From Chrysopilus asiliformis (taxonomy: Eukaryota; Arthropoda; Insecta; Diptera; Rhagionidae), in assembly GCA_964034945.1 (NCBI GenBank), contig OZ035960.1, positions 45,425,002-45,489,001 of the forward strand: DNA of 64,000 nucleotides, given 5' to 3'. Both the position numbers and the translations under genes were made by a program. A model generated the notes under the pieces. That model made no database searches, had not been told where the DNA came from, and saw only the letters and a list, made by a program, of their open reading frames with translations. Within the stretch, counting starts at the first letter, position 1. Every line of letters starts with the position of its first letter. Shown one piece after another: positions 48,751 to 60,760 of the stretch.

Positions 48751-49712
48751 GATAGGTTGGTCCCTGGAAAATTCTGCGCTGTAGGAAGTCGCGTTGTAGG
48801 AAACACTAACCCTATAAAAATATATTAGTTGCAGGAATAACGAGTTGCAAGAGGTCTTACTGAATATTTACAATGGTACCTCGGTTTGCCAACATAATAA
48901 CAGTGTTTCGGTTTATGAACATAATTTCGATCCCCCTTGCGTGCCCTTAACCTGTCCACATGCAAGTGCTCCACATGAAAACTTGTTTATGATTAGAATT
49001 CAAACAGAGACCAATTGGTTCAGTCTACATGGTTAAAAATTTAAGGTTTATTTGGATAAATTTTCGTTTATAAGCCTTCTTTACCCTAAATTTGTATCCA
49101 CTTGTCAAAACCACACCAACATTGTTTATCAAATTTACACCCTTAAATTGACCTTAGAGTAGCCAGAGAAGCGTGTCTCCTTTGTGATGTCCGAATTTAA
49201 CACAGCGAACTTGTAAATATCGCCTACCTAAAGCACCACTTCAGAAAAATTACACTGTGAAACCTCAGTCTCTCGAATTCTTAATTCTCTCGAAGCTTTT
49301 CAATGCCTCTAATCTGATTTTATATGCTATATGGATCTCAATAACCTCGACTTTCTCAATAATTCGAAACTTTTTTTAATTTCCTTGAAATTCAACTTAT
49401 CGAGTTTCGACTGAATAAGGATTTAGGGTCCTACGGAGTTTGGTCCTTTAAAAAAGGTCTCGGTATCTGTAATCTAAAAAAAGGTTCTTAAATTTTGTAA
49501 TGGTAAATTTAACAAATATTTACATAAAAATATTTTGCGGGGGGAGGGGATGGAGTAAAAAATTTGTAGTTAGTAATAATGTAATAATATTCCACGCATA
49601 ATTAAAATTTTTGGCTTAAACTTAGGTCCACCCTAATACTGATTTCGAACCTATCCTCCCCTTCTTACCCTTTCCCCATTCTGCTCATCGTTACGCTTTT
49701 TCGCAATTATAT
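48751..49712. other. Remnants of pogo/Tigger-like ends, no gene
   Basis: 'caatggtacctcggtttgcc' (48871) and 'ctcgaattcttaattctctcg' (49275) have the look of pogo/Tigger termini. The inverse-like 'cttatcgagtttcgactga' (49398) may pair with the second. None has a clean partner and TA flank, so I list them only as remnants. The 63-codon frame at 48845-49036 is not supported. Confidence 0.4.
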
Positions 49713-49713
49713 A

Positions 49714-50802
49714 AAGGGTGGTTAAATTTTAAGGGCCGATGTTGAATGTGAACCACACCTAAACGTCAAGTTTTTTTCTGCATTTCATTTGACATTTCTC
49801 AATTTCAGACTAACTCAATTTGAACCATGGAAAGATACACAATCGAGCAACGCGTTAAAGTTATTCAGGCTTATTATGAAAATGGGCGTTCAAATCAAAA
49901 TGCATATCGTGCACTTCGTGATTTTTTCGGTCAATTTAATCGTCCAAATGTGCGTACAATTGGAAAAATCGTGCAAAAATTTGAGCAAACCGGGTCTGTA
50001 GGAGATGTGAAAACACCAGTGCATGCTCGTACAGCTCGTACTGCAGAAAATATTGCTGCTGTTCGCGATAGTGTGGCTGAAGAGCCGTCCACCTCAACTC
50101 GTCGTCGTGCCCAACAATTGCACCTCCCACGCTCGTTGTTGATGAACATTATGTATAAAGACTTGCATTTACACGCTTACAAGGTGCAATTGACTCAAGA
50201 ACTAAAGTCTCTTGACCATTTCAAGCGTCGTCAATGGTCAGAATGGTGGCAAGAAATGGCAACAGTGGATGATCAATTTTCGAAGAAAATCATCTTCAGT
50301 GATGAGGCACATTTTCACCTCAGTGGATTCGTCAATAAGCAGAACAGCCGCATTTGGGCGAATGATAATCCAAGAGTGATTGTCGAAAAACCAATGCACC
50401 CACAAAGAGTGACTGTTTGGTGCGGTTTATGGGCTGGCGGCATCATCGGGCCGTATTTTTTCCAAAATGAGGCCGGTCAGGCAGTTACTGTGAATGGTGT
50501 TCGCTATCGTGAGATGATAACGAACTTGTTATGGCCCGAATTAGAAGATATGGATGTGGACGATATGTGGTTTCAACAGGACGGTGCCACTTGCCATTAA
50601 TTATGCCTCAGCGTCATCGAAAATTTGGACCATCGGATGGAGGTGTGCCGCCGAGGTCGCGGTGGCCATTTGGCCGATATTTTGTTCCATACATATTTGA
50701 ACCATAGCAATATTATCATAATAAAAAGAAATGACAATAATTTCCTAAATAATTCGTGTTTTATTCAAAATCAACATCGGCCCTTAAAATTTAACCACCC
50801 TT
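49714..50802 (+). mobile_element. Tc1/mariner (DD41D-like) element with internal deletion
   Basis: The 1089-bp element has perfect 32-bp terminal inverted repeats (AAGGGTGGTTAAATTTTAAG and on, 49714-49745 and 50771-50802) and TA on both sides. It encodes most of one transposase, but the 3' quarter is deleted between DGATCH (50600) and a C-terminal remnant (50615-50700, 'RGRGGHLADILFHT'). It is therefore non-autonomous. The perfect ends suggest recent mobilisation. Confidence 0.92.
49827..50600 (+). pseudogene. DD41D-like mariner transposase, 3' truncated
   Basis: The 257-codon open frame starts MERYTIEQRVKVIQAYYENG, a helix-turn-helix. A second DNA-binding region contains VQKFEQTGSVGD and STRRRAQQL. 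The catalytic core has the first Asp in IIFSDEAHFHLSG and the second in WFQQDGATCH. The stop follows at once, so the WPPRSCDLTPLDFFLWG block with the third Asp is lost. Out of frame behind the stop, the family's C-terminal tail is still readable. The protein could bind ends but could not catalyse transposition. I call it a deletion derivative, not a host gene. Confidence 0.88.
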
Positions 50803-52119
50803 TATATGGGATTTAATACCGCTGTCACAGTACCGTAGACCCCTTCAAATGCATGACGTATTTAATTTGATGTCAGAAATACATGCAAAATTTTGCTTTT
50901 ACAAAAGGATTAAAAAGACTTCTTTCAAGTATACACTTTGTCCTCATTTGTCCAACAGCCACTATGCGAAATGTCTTTTTTTTGCCAACTTTAATAAACA
51001 GCACTTTCGAAAAGTGTACTTAAGCAAAGTGTAAGCCAAGTGTAACTTAACGGCATCGCACAAGTATGAAATTAAAATCTGTACTATGCCTAACGTCATT
51101 AATAATAATTGAATGTTTAACATGTTACCAATTGAAATCAAAAATTATCACTCTTTTTCTGTGCAATTTGTAACATACTCACTTATTTACATTATTCTGC
51201 ACCAAAAAAAAGCTCTGTAAAGCCAAATCGATGTTAAAAAGTAGGATTGTATGTTATACATGCTGAATATTTAATAGTTTGTCAACCTATTATACACGGA
51301 ATATATGGTAATAACATGGTCGTGTCATGAGTCTCATTAGAATTTTTGTCTTTTGTTACAAGAAGATCGCACAAAGTGGGGTTGTTATATGAGTATTTCG
51401 TATTAAGAATGGTTAGAATCCTGTGGTTCCTGAATTTCTATGTTACTCCAGTGCAAAGTTCCCTAACCAATTTCAAAAACAGTCTCCAAAGATTGGTGTG
51501 ATTTTCCCTCTATACACATTACGTAATAGATATATTGGTATTCACATTTTCAAGCTGGATATGTTCCCATTCCAATTCTTGTATCCACATCCAACAGAGT
51601 GTGAATTTCATCATGTACGACTTTCGTCTCAACGTAACCAAATCCAGTAACGAAAACGTGTTGTTGTATAGATACGGGCCATTCAAAGTTAGATATTTGC
51701 ATATCCTCTTCGAATTTCATTTTACATCCTTGTAAGAATAGCACAAATCTATGCCAGTGTTGTTTTTGTTGTCTCTTTGGACTTTATTCTCAATTCAAAT
51801 TCAAATTCATAGTACTGAATTTTAGAATACTAACCTCAACCCGTATTTTTTTCCTCATTTTTTGATATCACCGAATAAATCTTTTAGTGAGTGTTGAGCG
51901 GGTGTTTATTGATTGATTTTCACTTAAAAGAAAGGAATCGTACTGTTCATCATATATATAAAATCGTAACGTTATATATATCGTTATGTAACGAAATTCA
52001 AATTTTGTTTCGTTACGTTATTTCATTTTGGACCGAGAAAAAATTTCAATCCGTTACCTTATAACATTTTTATTTCGTTACATCTTATATGAAAAAAAGT
52101 GAAAAAAACCGCAAGTGTG
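50803..52119. other. A+T-rich sequence without a recognised gene
   Basis: Overlapping frames at 51423-51744 lie on both strands and match nothing. From 51960 on, 'cgtaacgttat' and 'tttcgttacgttattt' phrases begin; they resemble the sequence at 54290-54433. Confidence 0.4.
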
Positions 52120-52121
52120 TA

Positions 52122-52682
52122 AAGGGTCTTTCAACAAGGACATAACAATTTTGTATTTTAATAAAAACGCACCCTAAAACTTTTTTTTATGATCTGATAA
52201 TGCTAAAACGTCAGTCAAGGTTTACATTTTTATCATGGTGAAGTTCACGAACGAGCAACGTTTGGAAATTATTAAAACTTACTACCGAAATTCTGAGTCG
52301 GTGGTCGCATTCGTGTAATCTCGAGAAATGGTCTGGTCGAATGGCCACCTCGCTCATGCAATTTAACGCTGTTGGATTTCTTTTTATGGGGTTATGTTAA
52401 GTCGTTGGTTTATGCCAACAAGCCAACAACGTTAGAGGAGCTCAGGAACAACATCCAACGCGAAATTGCCAACGTTCCAGCCGATTTGTGTGGAAGAGTG
52501 GTGGAAAATTGGCTCCAAAGAATCAATCAGTGCAATGCTCGCGGTGGCCATATGAACGACATCGAATTTCATACCTAAATGTAACATGTCCACTACACCT
52601 GGAATAAATTTCAGCCCGATATCTCAATTATTCTGTGTTTTATTTAAATACAAAATTGTTATGTCCTTGTTGAAAGACCCGA
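52122..52682 (+). mobile_element. Short DD41D mariner deletion derivative
   Basis: The 561-bp element has 35 bases of perfect terminal inverted repeat (GGGTCTTTCAACAAGGACAT and on, from 52124 and to 52680) and TA flanks (52120-52121 and 52683-52684). It keeps an N-terminal piece (52235: MVKFTNEQRLEIIKTYYRNS, then a stop) and the C-terminal piece (52372-52578: FFLWGYVKSLVYANKPTTLE and RGGHMNDIEFHT). The centre, with the first two catalytic residues, is gone. Its termini differ from those of the 49714 element, so it is a different family. Confidence 0.92.
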
Positions 52683-53230
52683 TATTATCCATACTGTGTA
52701 TTTTTTCGCTTATTACTGCTATTTTGTCTAAGTCAACATTGCTGAATTTCTGCGGTTTGAATTCCTAATCTTTTGAAATCTGTCCCTGATTTTGACGTGT
52801 AAAAATGTTTACACGGATATCAACTAAACTTACAACTAGTAGGAAAAAAATACTCTTTCTTAAACTAGGCACAAGATAATTTGATCAAGTACAAGTAAAG
52901 TTTGTCGGCATAGATAGAGAAGTACTCTATATGTCCCAAAAAATCCCCTAAAAAATACAATGAAGATTACCAAGGATAAGTCAACTTTTATGGAGTACCT
53001 ACTAATAAAAACAAAATTTTCGAATTTTCCAATTTTTTTTATTACTTCCTTCTAAGGCCCCATTTACACTTGCGATTTTTTCTTGAATTTCTCCGCGACG
53101 AGACGACATACCACAAAACAATATCTGATCAAATTAATTTGGATAGTTCATATTTTCTTAATTGTTTCCTTTAATTCTAGATGAAAATTCCAGGTAATCT
53201 ACAACTGGTTTTATTTTGTCCTTTCATGGT

Positions 53231-54220
53231 AGGGTAACTCACGTATAGATGCCCCACATTTTGACTTTGCTATATTTCACAATGAAGAAAGACATTTTCG
53301 ATTTTTTTTTTATTTTTAAATATTAGTCTGTACACTTATCTTCAATTTCAGCCGAAAAAAACTTACATTATGTTTTTCTTTTACTGTGATAAAAATGTTT
53401 TTGTTAGTCTCTACTTTTTGGGATAGATGCCCAACCTATGGGGTGGACGCCCAACATGACAAATGTGCATGTGGGATAGATGCCTTTGAGGAAAAAAAAA
53501 CATTTTATTAAGTTATAACCAAATTTTATTATGCATTTTAATTCATTTACATACATATATGTCTATCCAATATACACATACTGCAATATAAAAAAATTTA
53601 ATTAAATAATAAAGAAAAAAATAACAAAATTCAGTGTCTTTCGGGAGGAAATCGAACGGCCTCTAATTTCTGAATATGACGCACGAGCCGTTTTTCATTT
53701 TCGAATCCAAGGATAGGATGTTTACCTATAATAAATAAGTATTTTCAATGAATGTGGGGAAGCAAATAGGTATATATTATTACCTAGAGTTAATTTGCCC
53801 CTAAGGTCAACTATCCCTTTAAAAAAGAAGGCGTCTATCCTTTTCATACCGGATAGATGCCCCAATTATTTAATAAATTAAATGTGGATAAAAAGAAAAA
53901 AAATTTTTTTTTCACAAACACTAAACACTCCATTTGACACATAAAAAATAAAAAAATATATACATACTTCTTTAAGCAAAAGTTCCAAGAGTTTTTGTGC
54001 AGCTCAAAATAAGTTTTTGGAGTTTTCCCTTGTTCGAAAACAAAAATGGCCAATTATCCCGCAACACGCCCGACTTTCGCGAATTTTAACAACGCACTGA
54101 AGTTTCATTGAGCAAACACTTGATATGTAGGATATGACATGTTCCGTTTTGTTTCGTTAAGTACGAGTTTTTAACAGTGAGGCATCTATCCTAGTGGGGC
54201 ATCTATACGTGACTTACCCT
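53231..54220. mobile_element. 990-bp terminal-repeat element, class unknown
   Basis: The termini AGGGTAACTCACGTATAGAT-GCCCCAC match in inverse at 26 of 27 bases. A TA lies at each edge if the first A is counted as target. The word 'ggatagatgcc' or its variants recurs in the interior: near 53428 and 53474 on one strand, near 53830 and 54181 on the other, and at 53852. The 69-codon minus-strand frame (53844-54053) has no known motif. Confidence 0.8.
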
Positions 54221-54289
54221 ATAGATATTATAATTTGATGTTAAACGTTTCTCTGTTAAAATAGTAGTTCTATCCAACCAATATGAAAA

Positions 54290-54433
54290 TTTCTCGCTAT
54301 TAATCAAATTCGTGTAACGAAAAAACCAAAATATTTTTTTTCGGTTTTCGGTACATTTTTCGTTATCCACTTTCTATGACGTAATTTTAAAGAAAAAGTG
54401 GGAAAATCATTTCGTTACTTCGTTACGTCCCTG
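54290..54433. mobile_element. Right end of a possible hAT-like element
   Basis: Read inwards from 54433 the end is CAGGGACGTAACGAAGTAAC, a hAT-style start. The related 'gttacgttatttc' sequence at 51960-52090 may be the other end, which would put the 52122 and 53231 elements inside it. No matching CAGGG was found on the left, so this is tentative. Confidence 0.35.
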
Positions 54434-55889
54434 GTGTATATATAAATATAAACATATATACATATATGTATATAGTCGAAACTTTAACACTACTATACGC
54501 AACACGAACCCGATTAGATTCGGGGCAATATCCCATTTAATTCCACCCAGAGACTATGCGAACAGATAAATTTATGCTTGAAATATAAAACAGTATCTAA
54601 ATACATATAGGTATATGTATGAATTCTATTGAAATCAAAACATAAGAATAGCCAAAAAAGATGATTTCGTCATACACCATAAAACGTGTATGGAAAGAGT
54701 GAAAAACTCTGAATATTACAAGGTTTTTGGGGTTAGGTGGAAAAAATAGATAGATTGTGTGAATTGCGAAAGGATGCAGAGGTGCGAATATATCACTTGT
54801 TCAAGAGAATCATTTTTTATGTATCAACAACGAATCTATATAACTCACATCATGCTCAAATATAGGTACGTTGCGCACTATGGGAGTTTTTCGCAAATCC
54901 TTTTATTTCCTTTTATCATATTTTCTGGTTTTGTCTTGGGGAGCAACTTCTTATGCCGTTTACATCTTAAACTTTCCCATGTGCAAAAGAATCGTATCGC
55001 CAGCATTCAGTAGCAAAGTATGTAGAGACGTTTCTTGCCTTAACCTTTTTTTTAAATTTGATAAAATAAATTGACGTGAATATAAATGAACATATATATA
55101 AGTATAGAGCAACTCAAAAATTGTCCTACACATAACGCGTGTGCCGCTTGAATACAGGTAAGATATACGCCTAAAGTGCGAGTATATACATATGTACATA
55201 GAAATGAAATATCCCAAAGCTATATTACAAATGTGACAGAAACTTAGTATACGAGCATAAGATTTTGGGTTTTTGCTTGCCTGTTCTTTCCTTATCTGAT
55301 TCTAAGGGTAAAATCAGTCAAAAAGTTACAATTTATTTTAGATAGATGATTTATCTTTTCTTAGCAAAATGTATGCGTACATGCTTCGTAATGTATTTTG
55401 TGTAATCGAACCAGTAATACATAACAAAATCAATGTAAAATTGCGATTTGATATGGTAAATTCAATTCAAATATTTGAAATTTTAGGGCTTGTTGGCCAT
55501 CTGGAATATTTTATTTTTCTCAAACCCATTTCAATGCAAGTGCCGAATTGCAAGATTGAATACTACGAAATTAGTTTTAATTGAAACAGTGGGGAATTGG
55601 AACAATTTGATAGGGAACCACAAAACTTGATCCCAAGAATCTAATCGCTGGATCATCATCAGAGTGACATCGAGATCTATGTTACTGACTGGACAGCGAA
55701 AGAAGCCCTAGAATTTCAAATATCAGAATTTTTGTGGTAAAGGTAACTTCAAACATTATCACAAATCCTTTTTTTGTTTCAAAAAGTATCATAATTCATG
55801 GATTCTTTCGGCTTTTAGCCATTCTGAACCAGCCCTTGTTTTCCATAATAGCAACTTTGACTCCTATGTGGTAACAACAATGCTCTAAG
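54434..55889. other. A+T-rich sequence without a recognised gene
   Basis: It opens with a TA/ATAC dinucleotide-rich patch (54435-54475). Frames at 54759-55217 overlap on both strands and match nothing. The 71-codon frame at 55369-55584 is unsupported. Confidence 0.45.
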
Positions 55890-55891
55890 TA

Positions 55892-56731
55892 CAGTAATCC
55901 CTCGAACTGCGCGGTTTCGGACTGCGCGGTTTCGCAACTGCGCGGTTTAGTTTTTAATACCAAAATTTCGAACTGCGCGGTAAAAATTTCGCAGCTGCGC
56001 GGTTTTTTTTATAATTTCCATTTAAAAAACATGTTCTTAACATATATTTTGGTCAATCCCCGACAAAAAGGAATCAGCTGGTAATTTGGTATCTTCGTAC
56101 ATATTTGGTAATTTCGTGCTTATATTCCTTATATTAGTGTTTATATTTAGTGGAAATTGGGGCATTAGGTAAGAAAATCGGTGGGGACGTATTTTGAAGA
56201 CTTAGAGTCAGAAGATATCATGGAAGTCCTTGCAAGTAATGAAAAAAATATGACTGCTGACGATATTTTGACATAGTTTGGCGATAATTATAACGACGAA
56301 AATGATGAAAGTGAAGTTATAGAGATTATAAGAAAGAAAAACCTTACGCACGAAAAACTGACAAATTTTTTAATGCTTGGTAGTTAACTTTAATAAGAAG
56401 CTCTTAATATGGACCCTGATATGGAGCGTGCCTTAAAATTTTGGTGAAATTTGACAGCCGCTTTAGACTTATACGCAGAAATGCATAATGAAAAACAAAA
56501 ATCGGGTAATCAATCACTAATTTTTCAAAAAGATTAGTAATACATATCAAATCTTTGTATTACTTTAACTATGTCCTTAAATACAAACTTTTTTCTATTT
56601 TTTTTTTGAATTTTTCTAATATTTGGGACCTAACCCCAATATTTCATACAAAGTAGGGTTCACAGTGCGCGGTTTCGCAGTGCGCGCTTTTTTTGTGGAA
56701 CGTATCTACCGCGCAGTTCGAGGGATTACTG
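55892..56731 (+). mobile_element. Tigger/pogo-like element, decayed
   Basis: The termini CAGTAATCCCTCGAACTGCG and the exact inverse (to 56731) are flanked by TA. The inner copies of 'aactgcgcggttt' are repeated four or five times at the left end, with 'cagtgcgcggttt' at the right. The interior carries a transposase C-terminal remnant (separate entry). Confidence 0.88.
56215..56520 (+). pseudogene. Tigger/jerky-type transposase C-terminal remnant
   Basis: One frame gives EVLASNEKNMTADDILT, a stop, then EVIEIIRKKNLTHEKLTNF. After a shift comes NMDPDMERALKFW, a stop, then NLTAALDLYAEMHNEKQ. Acidic linker and 'LT...L' followed by a D-P-x-x-E-R-A helix is what the end of Tigger/CENP-B-related transposases looks like. 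Stops and shifts make it non-functional. The DNA-binding and DDE domains are absent. Confidence 0.6.
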
Positions 56732-57035
56732 TAGCTCAAAGTTACTGTTCGATTTTTCGAACAGTGGATCGAAACGGGTTACGCTCCTCACCTTCCTTTG
56801 TGCTACAATTAGATCGTGAAAACATCATTTTCTCCTAATTATTCAATCGCAACAATTTAAATGTTTTGTGGAATAAAAGCTGACTAGAATTTTATTAAAA
56901 ACAGTTTATCGTATCGAAAAAATATAAGGGCAAAAAGTGGTTCAAATATGATTTTTACATACTATAAAATTATATCGGACCACTCTCTCCTTTTATCCCC
57001 GTAAAAAAAAGACGTGTTTCGAGTGTAAATGTGCT

Positions 57036-57467
57036 GTCCCAATAGAAGCTTTGCTTCCGTCTCTTGCTTTGCTTTGCTGAAGCATTCGAAGCGACCAAAG
57101 CAAGCAAAGCATCTCTTGGACCAATGTACGCTTTACTATGAGCGCTTTCACATCTGGAAATTCCATTGTATTTATATGTATCTTCTGAGTGAAAAAAAAA
57201 GTTTATGAAAATATCTTAACAATAAAAATTAAGTTATAAAGCATTATGCATTTTGTATGTTATTTTTGTCAATTAGATGAAAAAATCAATTGTCAGAAAG
57301 TCGTCAAAGCGCATAAAGCAAAGCGTCGAAATGAGAATTGCTCAAATCGAACATTTTCTTCCATCGCTTTGCTGCTCACGCTTTTGCATACCATAAGGAA
57401 ACACAAAATTCGATTCAACTGTCAAAGTAAGCAAAGCAAGCGGAGCAAGCAAAGCTTCTATTGGGCC
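57036..57467. mobile_element. Foldback element with CAATAGAAGCTTTGCTT ends
   Basis: The left end 'cccaatagaagctttgctt' is mirrored at 57440-57466 ('aagcaaagcttctattggg'). Both sides carry variants of 'gctttgctt' repeated several times. The interior frame (57246-57560) has no recognised motif and overlaps the right arm. Confidence 0.7.
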
Positions 57468-57588
57468 ATCACCTTAAGTTTCCACCCATTTGCGGTCAAC
57501 AGAAACGGGAAAACTTCTCTAAATCATCACCCCAAAAATATTTCACTAAAACACTTTTAAATTGTTGATATAAAAAATAACGAATTAA

Positions 57589-57849
57589 CACGTTGGCTAC
57601 CATGTGAGTCACCGGTGAACACACACTATTGTCATTACCGTCAGTTTCTCAAGTTCCATGATTGAGTGCAGTCGCTCGTGCGGTACAAAGGGGGGTAAGT
57701 TTTTTCCGTTATATTTTATTCGATTCGTTCGTTTTTGTCTGTATTAATCTTCTGTTCACTAGTGACTCACAAAGTACAGAAATGATTTTTGCGTTTTTTC
57801 CCAGTGTATACTAGCGGAGTAAGCGTTTTTTTGGCTGGTAGCCAACGTG
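57589..57849. mobile_element. TTAA-flanked piggyBac-type MITE
   Basis: The 261-bp unit begins CACGTTGGCTACCA and ends with the exact inverse, and has TTAA on each side (57585-57588 and 57850-57853). 'gtgagtcac' and 'gtgactcac' form a second inverted pair further in. It is non-coding, and a different family from 6992-7288. Confidence 0.75.
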
Positions 57850-57853
57850 TTAA

Positions 57854-58544
57854 AATAATACCGAGAGATACCTAAGAATTGCAATAAAGCTACTATCGTA
57901 CAAAATTCTGATTCCCTCTTATCTGTAGGGAGCAGGCTAAGACCAAAAATATGGGTTGTTTCGATTTTTCACTTGTCTACCAATTGATCGTTGCGACGGG
58001 TTTGCGGCATCTCTTATTTGAATCCATCATAAAATTTTATAACTGCAGACGATATAGAAATGAAAAAAAGGAAGTTGTTCGTTCATTATCCTCGGTTGTC
58101 CCCGAAGAGTACTGCACAACAAATAAAATATACACCACAAGGAAATAATAATAAAATGTCGTAAAAACTAAGCCCTAAACTCAATAAAGGTTTTTGACTT
58201 TTAGGGTTTTGAAAGTACTTTCTTTTTTTTCAAAGACTTTGGTGGTTACATTACCGCATTTGTAAATCCTTTGGAATGATCAAAGAAAATTGAGCAAGCT
58301 AACTACAATAGAAAAAAGTGACCAGACGTTCAACTCAGACAAATTCTAAAAATAATTTTTCTTTGCAATTTTCTAATGAAGTATTTGATTACTATTATTT
58401 TATTTTTATAATTTTCGGGCTATAGGTCATATTGGGATACTTTTTATTCTATCGAAACCATTTCTATTCAAGTATCATATTTCTCATGGTCACAATCGAA
58501 TTATACAATGAAATTAAATACAACATAAAGCATATTTAAAAGCA
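57854..58544. other. A+T-rich sequence without a recognised gene
   Basis: The 65-codon frame at 57951-58148 has no known motif; nothing else was seen. Confidence 0.4.
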
Positions 58545-58945
58545 GCCTGAGAAGTGGGGGAAGTTTGGGGAGGGGGTAAAGGGAGTCCGAAGATTAGTTT
58601 TTCCCCTATGTTACTATTTCGCGGGAAAACTACGGAGCCGTTGGCCTTAAATTCGGCATAGATGTTCGTCACTGGTTCAGTTCTGTTCTAACATAGATCA
58701 TTGAAAACTAGCTCGGAAGGTGGGGGGAGTAAAGGAGGCGGGTAACTAGCTTGGAAGGTGGGGGAAGTAAAGGAGGAGGTAAGCTTTGTTTTTCCTCTAT
58801 GTTACTCTTTTGCGGGAAAACTAACCCAACCGATTGGCCTGAAATTCGGCACAAATGTTTATTGGGGTTTATCTCTAATATTTTTCTGCCTATAGTTTAT
58901 CTCCATTTAATAGTAGCCCAAGTGAGGGTGTATGGGGAAGGGGAT
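58545..58945 (+). mobile_element. Degenerate Helitron-like copy
   Basis: It contains three diverged G-rich blocks ('gtggggg.agt..ggg') and 'aaaactac.gagccgttggcctt', 'aaccgattggcctgaaat', in the order seen at 24326. The ends are lost. Confidence 0.55.
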
Positions 58946-60404
58946 AAAGTCGCGAATGCTGGAATTTATTGTCTTTATTGTTTTTAATTGACCTGCAAGC
59001 AGCATGGCAAAACTTGCCCTGCGTATGAAATAGACGCACAAAATCGGATCACTTTGTCTCCACCCTCTATTTTTCGCCGTGGCTTTTTTATATATAAAAG
59101 TACATCTGGTCGAAAAATCATGCTTAGAATATCATTTTACACAATTTTTCCATACATCGAAAGCTAATTGTGGCAATTTCAAATACACTATAGAAATTTC
59201 TATAAAAATCCCTTTTAAAGTTTGAAATCCCGGGTTCTTTACAATTTCCCCATCGTAAATGCAACTTTTCTTCGTTTACCTAATCTAAACGTTATATTAA
59301 TTCAAACAAAACATCTACTCAAGTTAAAAATTCCAATATTAAATTTTTATTAAATTTTCAAACCTGATTTAAGTTCACATTTCAGCTTGATTTCCTTTTA
59401 CATGATTCAGGGAAAACATGCAAAGGGTCGCTTGTCATCTATTCAAACAAACTAAATGAATATTCTCGAATGGGTCTAAGGACATACAAATAAATATCAT
59501 ACGCTTTTACATACATGACATAATATATAGGTATAGTTTTATGTGTGAAAATATGTGGGGGAATCTAATATCCTGCTCTGTTTAGTCATAGGTTTAGATA
59601 AAAACATATCCAAGAGTTCAGAGTTGATGCCAATTTGTTGTCTAACATCGGCCCTATATCCGGTTACAGTTGTGTCAAAGGGATTTACAACAGACTATGT
59701 TGGCCTGATATCACACCAGCTGACGTATGTAGTATTGTATCACGGGGCTTTAGCTTTTATACCTAAGTCTCACAATATATTAAGAGACAAATAGCACTGA
59801 TGAGGGACATCTTTATTTGTTTTATATTACTTGTATCAATTCAAGCAGGCGCTACATTTCAATTTATTTTCGACAGCAGAAAATTTTGCAAAAGCCTTTT
59901 TTAATATGTTACCTTTTAAGTAACGTAAGCTTAATTTGATGCTAAATCAACACTTCATCACAAAAAATACTTTTTTTTAAATTCTAGTTTACTGCAATCC
60001 TTTTGTTGTTCGTTCGTTTGAAAAGATTGGACTTGACATCATGCAAGACTAGTTTTCCTTAAGATATTATCCCACATAAGTTTAAATGGTCCGAAAATTG
60101 ATAAATGGCATTTTTTCATTGGTAAGAGAGAGCTAAGTTTATGTGTGACGAGACAGCGAGACGATAAACATAAAAAAAAAAATTGAATTTAAAATTGAAG
60201 CAAGTTCTCGAATTTAAGACCAAGTAGCCGAAAAACTTACGTTTGTCTGCCCGTATTCGTGCTCTTCAGTTCTAAGACCAAACTTTGATTGTAATAAACG
60301 GACACAAAAATTAAATATTTTTCTCAACTCGTCTAGTTTTATATGTAAACAATAAAAGAAGCCAAATACTCTTTTTGATGGCTTATTTTAAAAAATCCAT
60401 TTGT
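58946..60404. other. A+T-rich sequence without a recognised gene
   Basis: The 79-codon frame at 59555-59794 is less A+T biased than its surroundings but matches nothing I know. 59100-59240 has phrases of family B ('atcattttacacaatttttccatacat'). Confidence 0.4.
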
Positions 60405-60760
60405 ATAGGAGAGGGGTAAAGGAGTGGTCCGATTGGATTTTGATGTATGGAACAGTTATGTAAAATCATATTCTAAACAGATCTTATCTTTATAAATTGT
60501 TCAATGCGACTCACCGTTTTCGATCAAATAGAAAAAAGGTACTCAATTTGTACGGGCGAGGGGGGAAGAGATGGTCCAACTGGATTTTTATGTATAGATG
60601 AGTTATGTAAAATCGTATTCCAAACACATTCCATCTATTCAAATTTTTCAATACGATGCACAGTTTTCGAGAAAACAGGAAAAAGTATTATATTTGTATG
60701 GAAGAGAAGGGAAGCAGTGGTCCGATTGGATTATGATTTATGGATGAGTTACGATTGCAC
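60405..60760 (+). repeat. Family B tail, three tandem copies of about 147 bp
   Basis: The phrase 'tggtcc.a.tggatttt.atgtat' followed by 'gttatgtaaaatc.tatt' starts at about 60424, 60571 and 60717. Spacing is about 147 bp. Divergence between copies is moderate. Confidence 0.65.

Noticed and set aside
49931..50149. Minus-strand frames opposite the mariner transposase
   Set aside because: Shadows of the real plus-strand frame.
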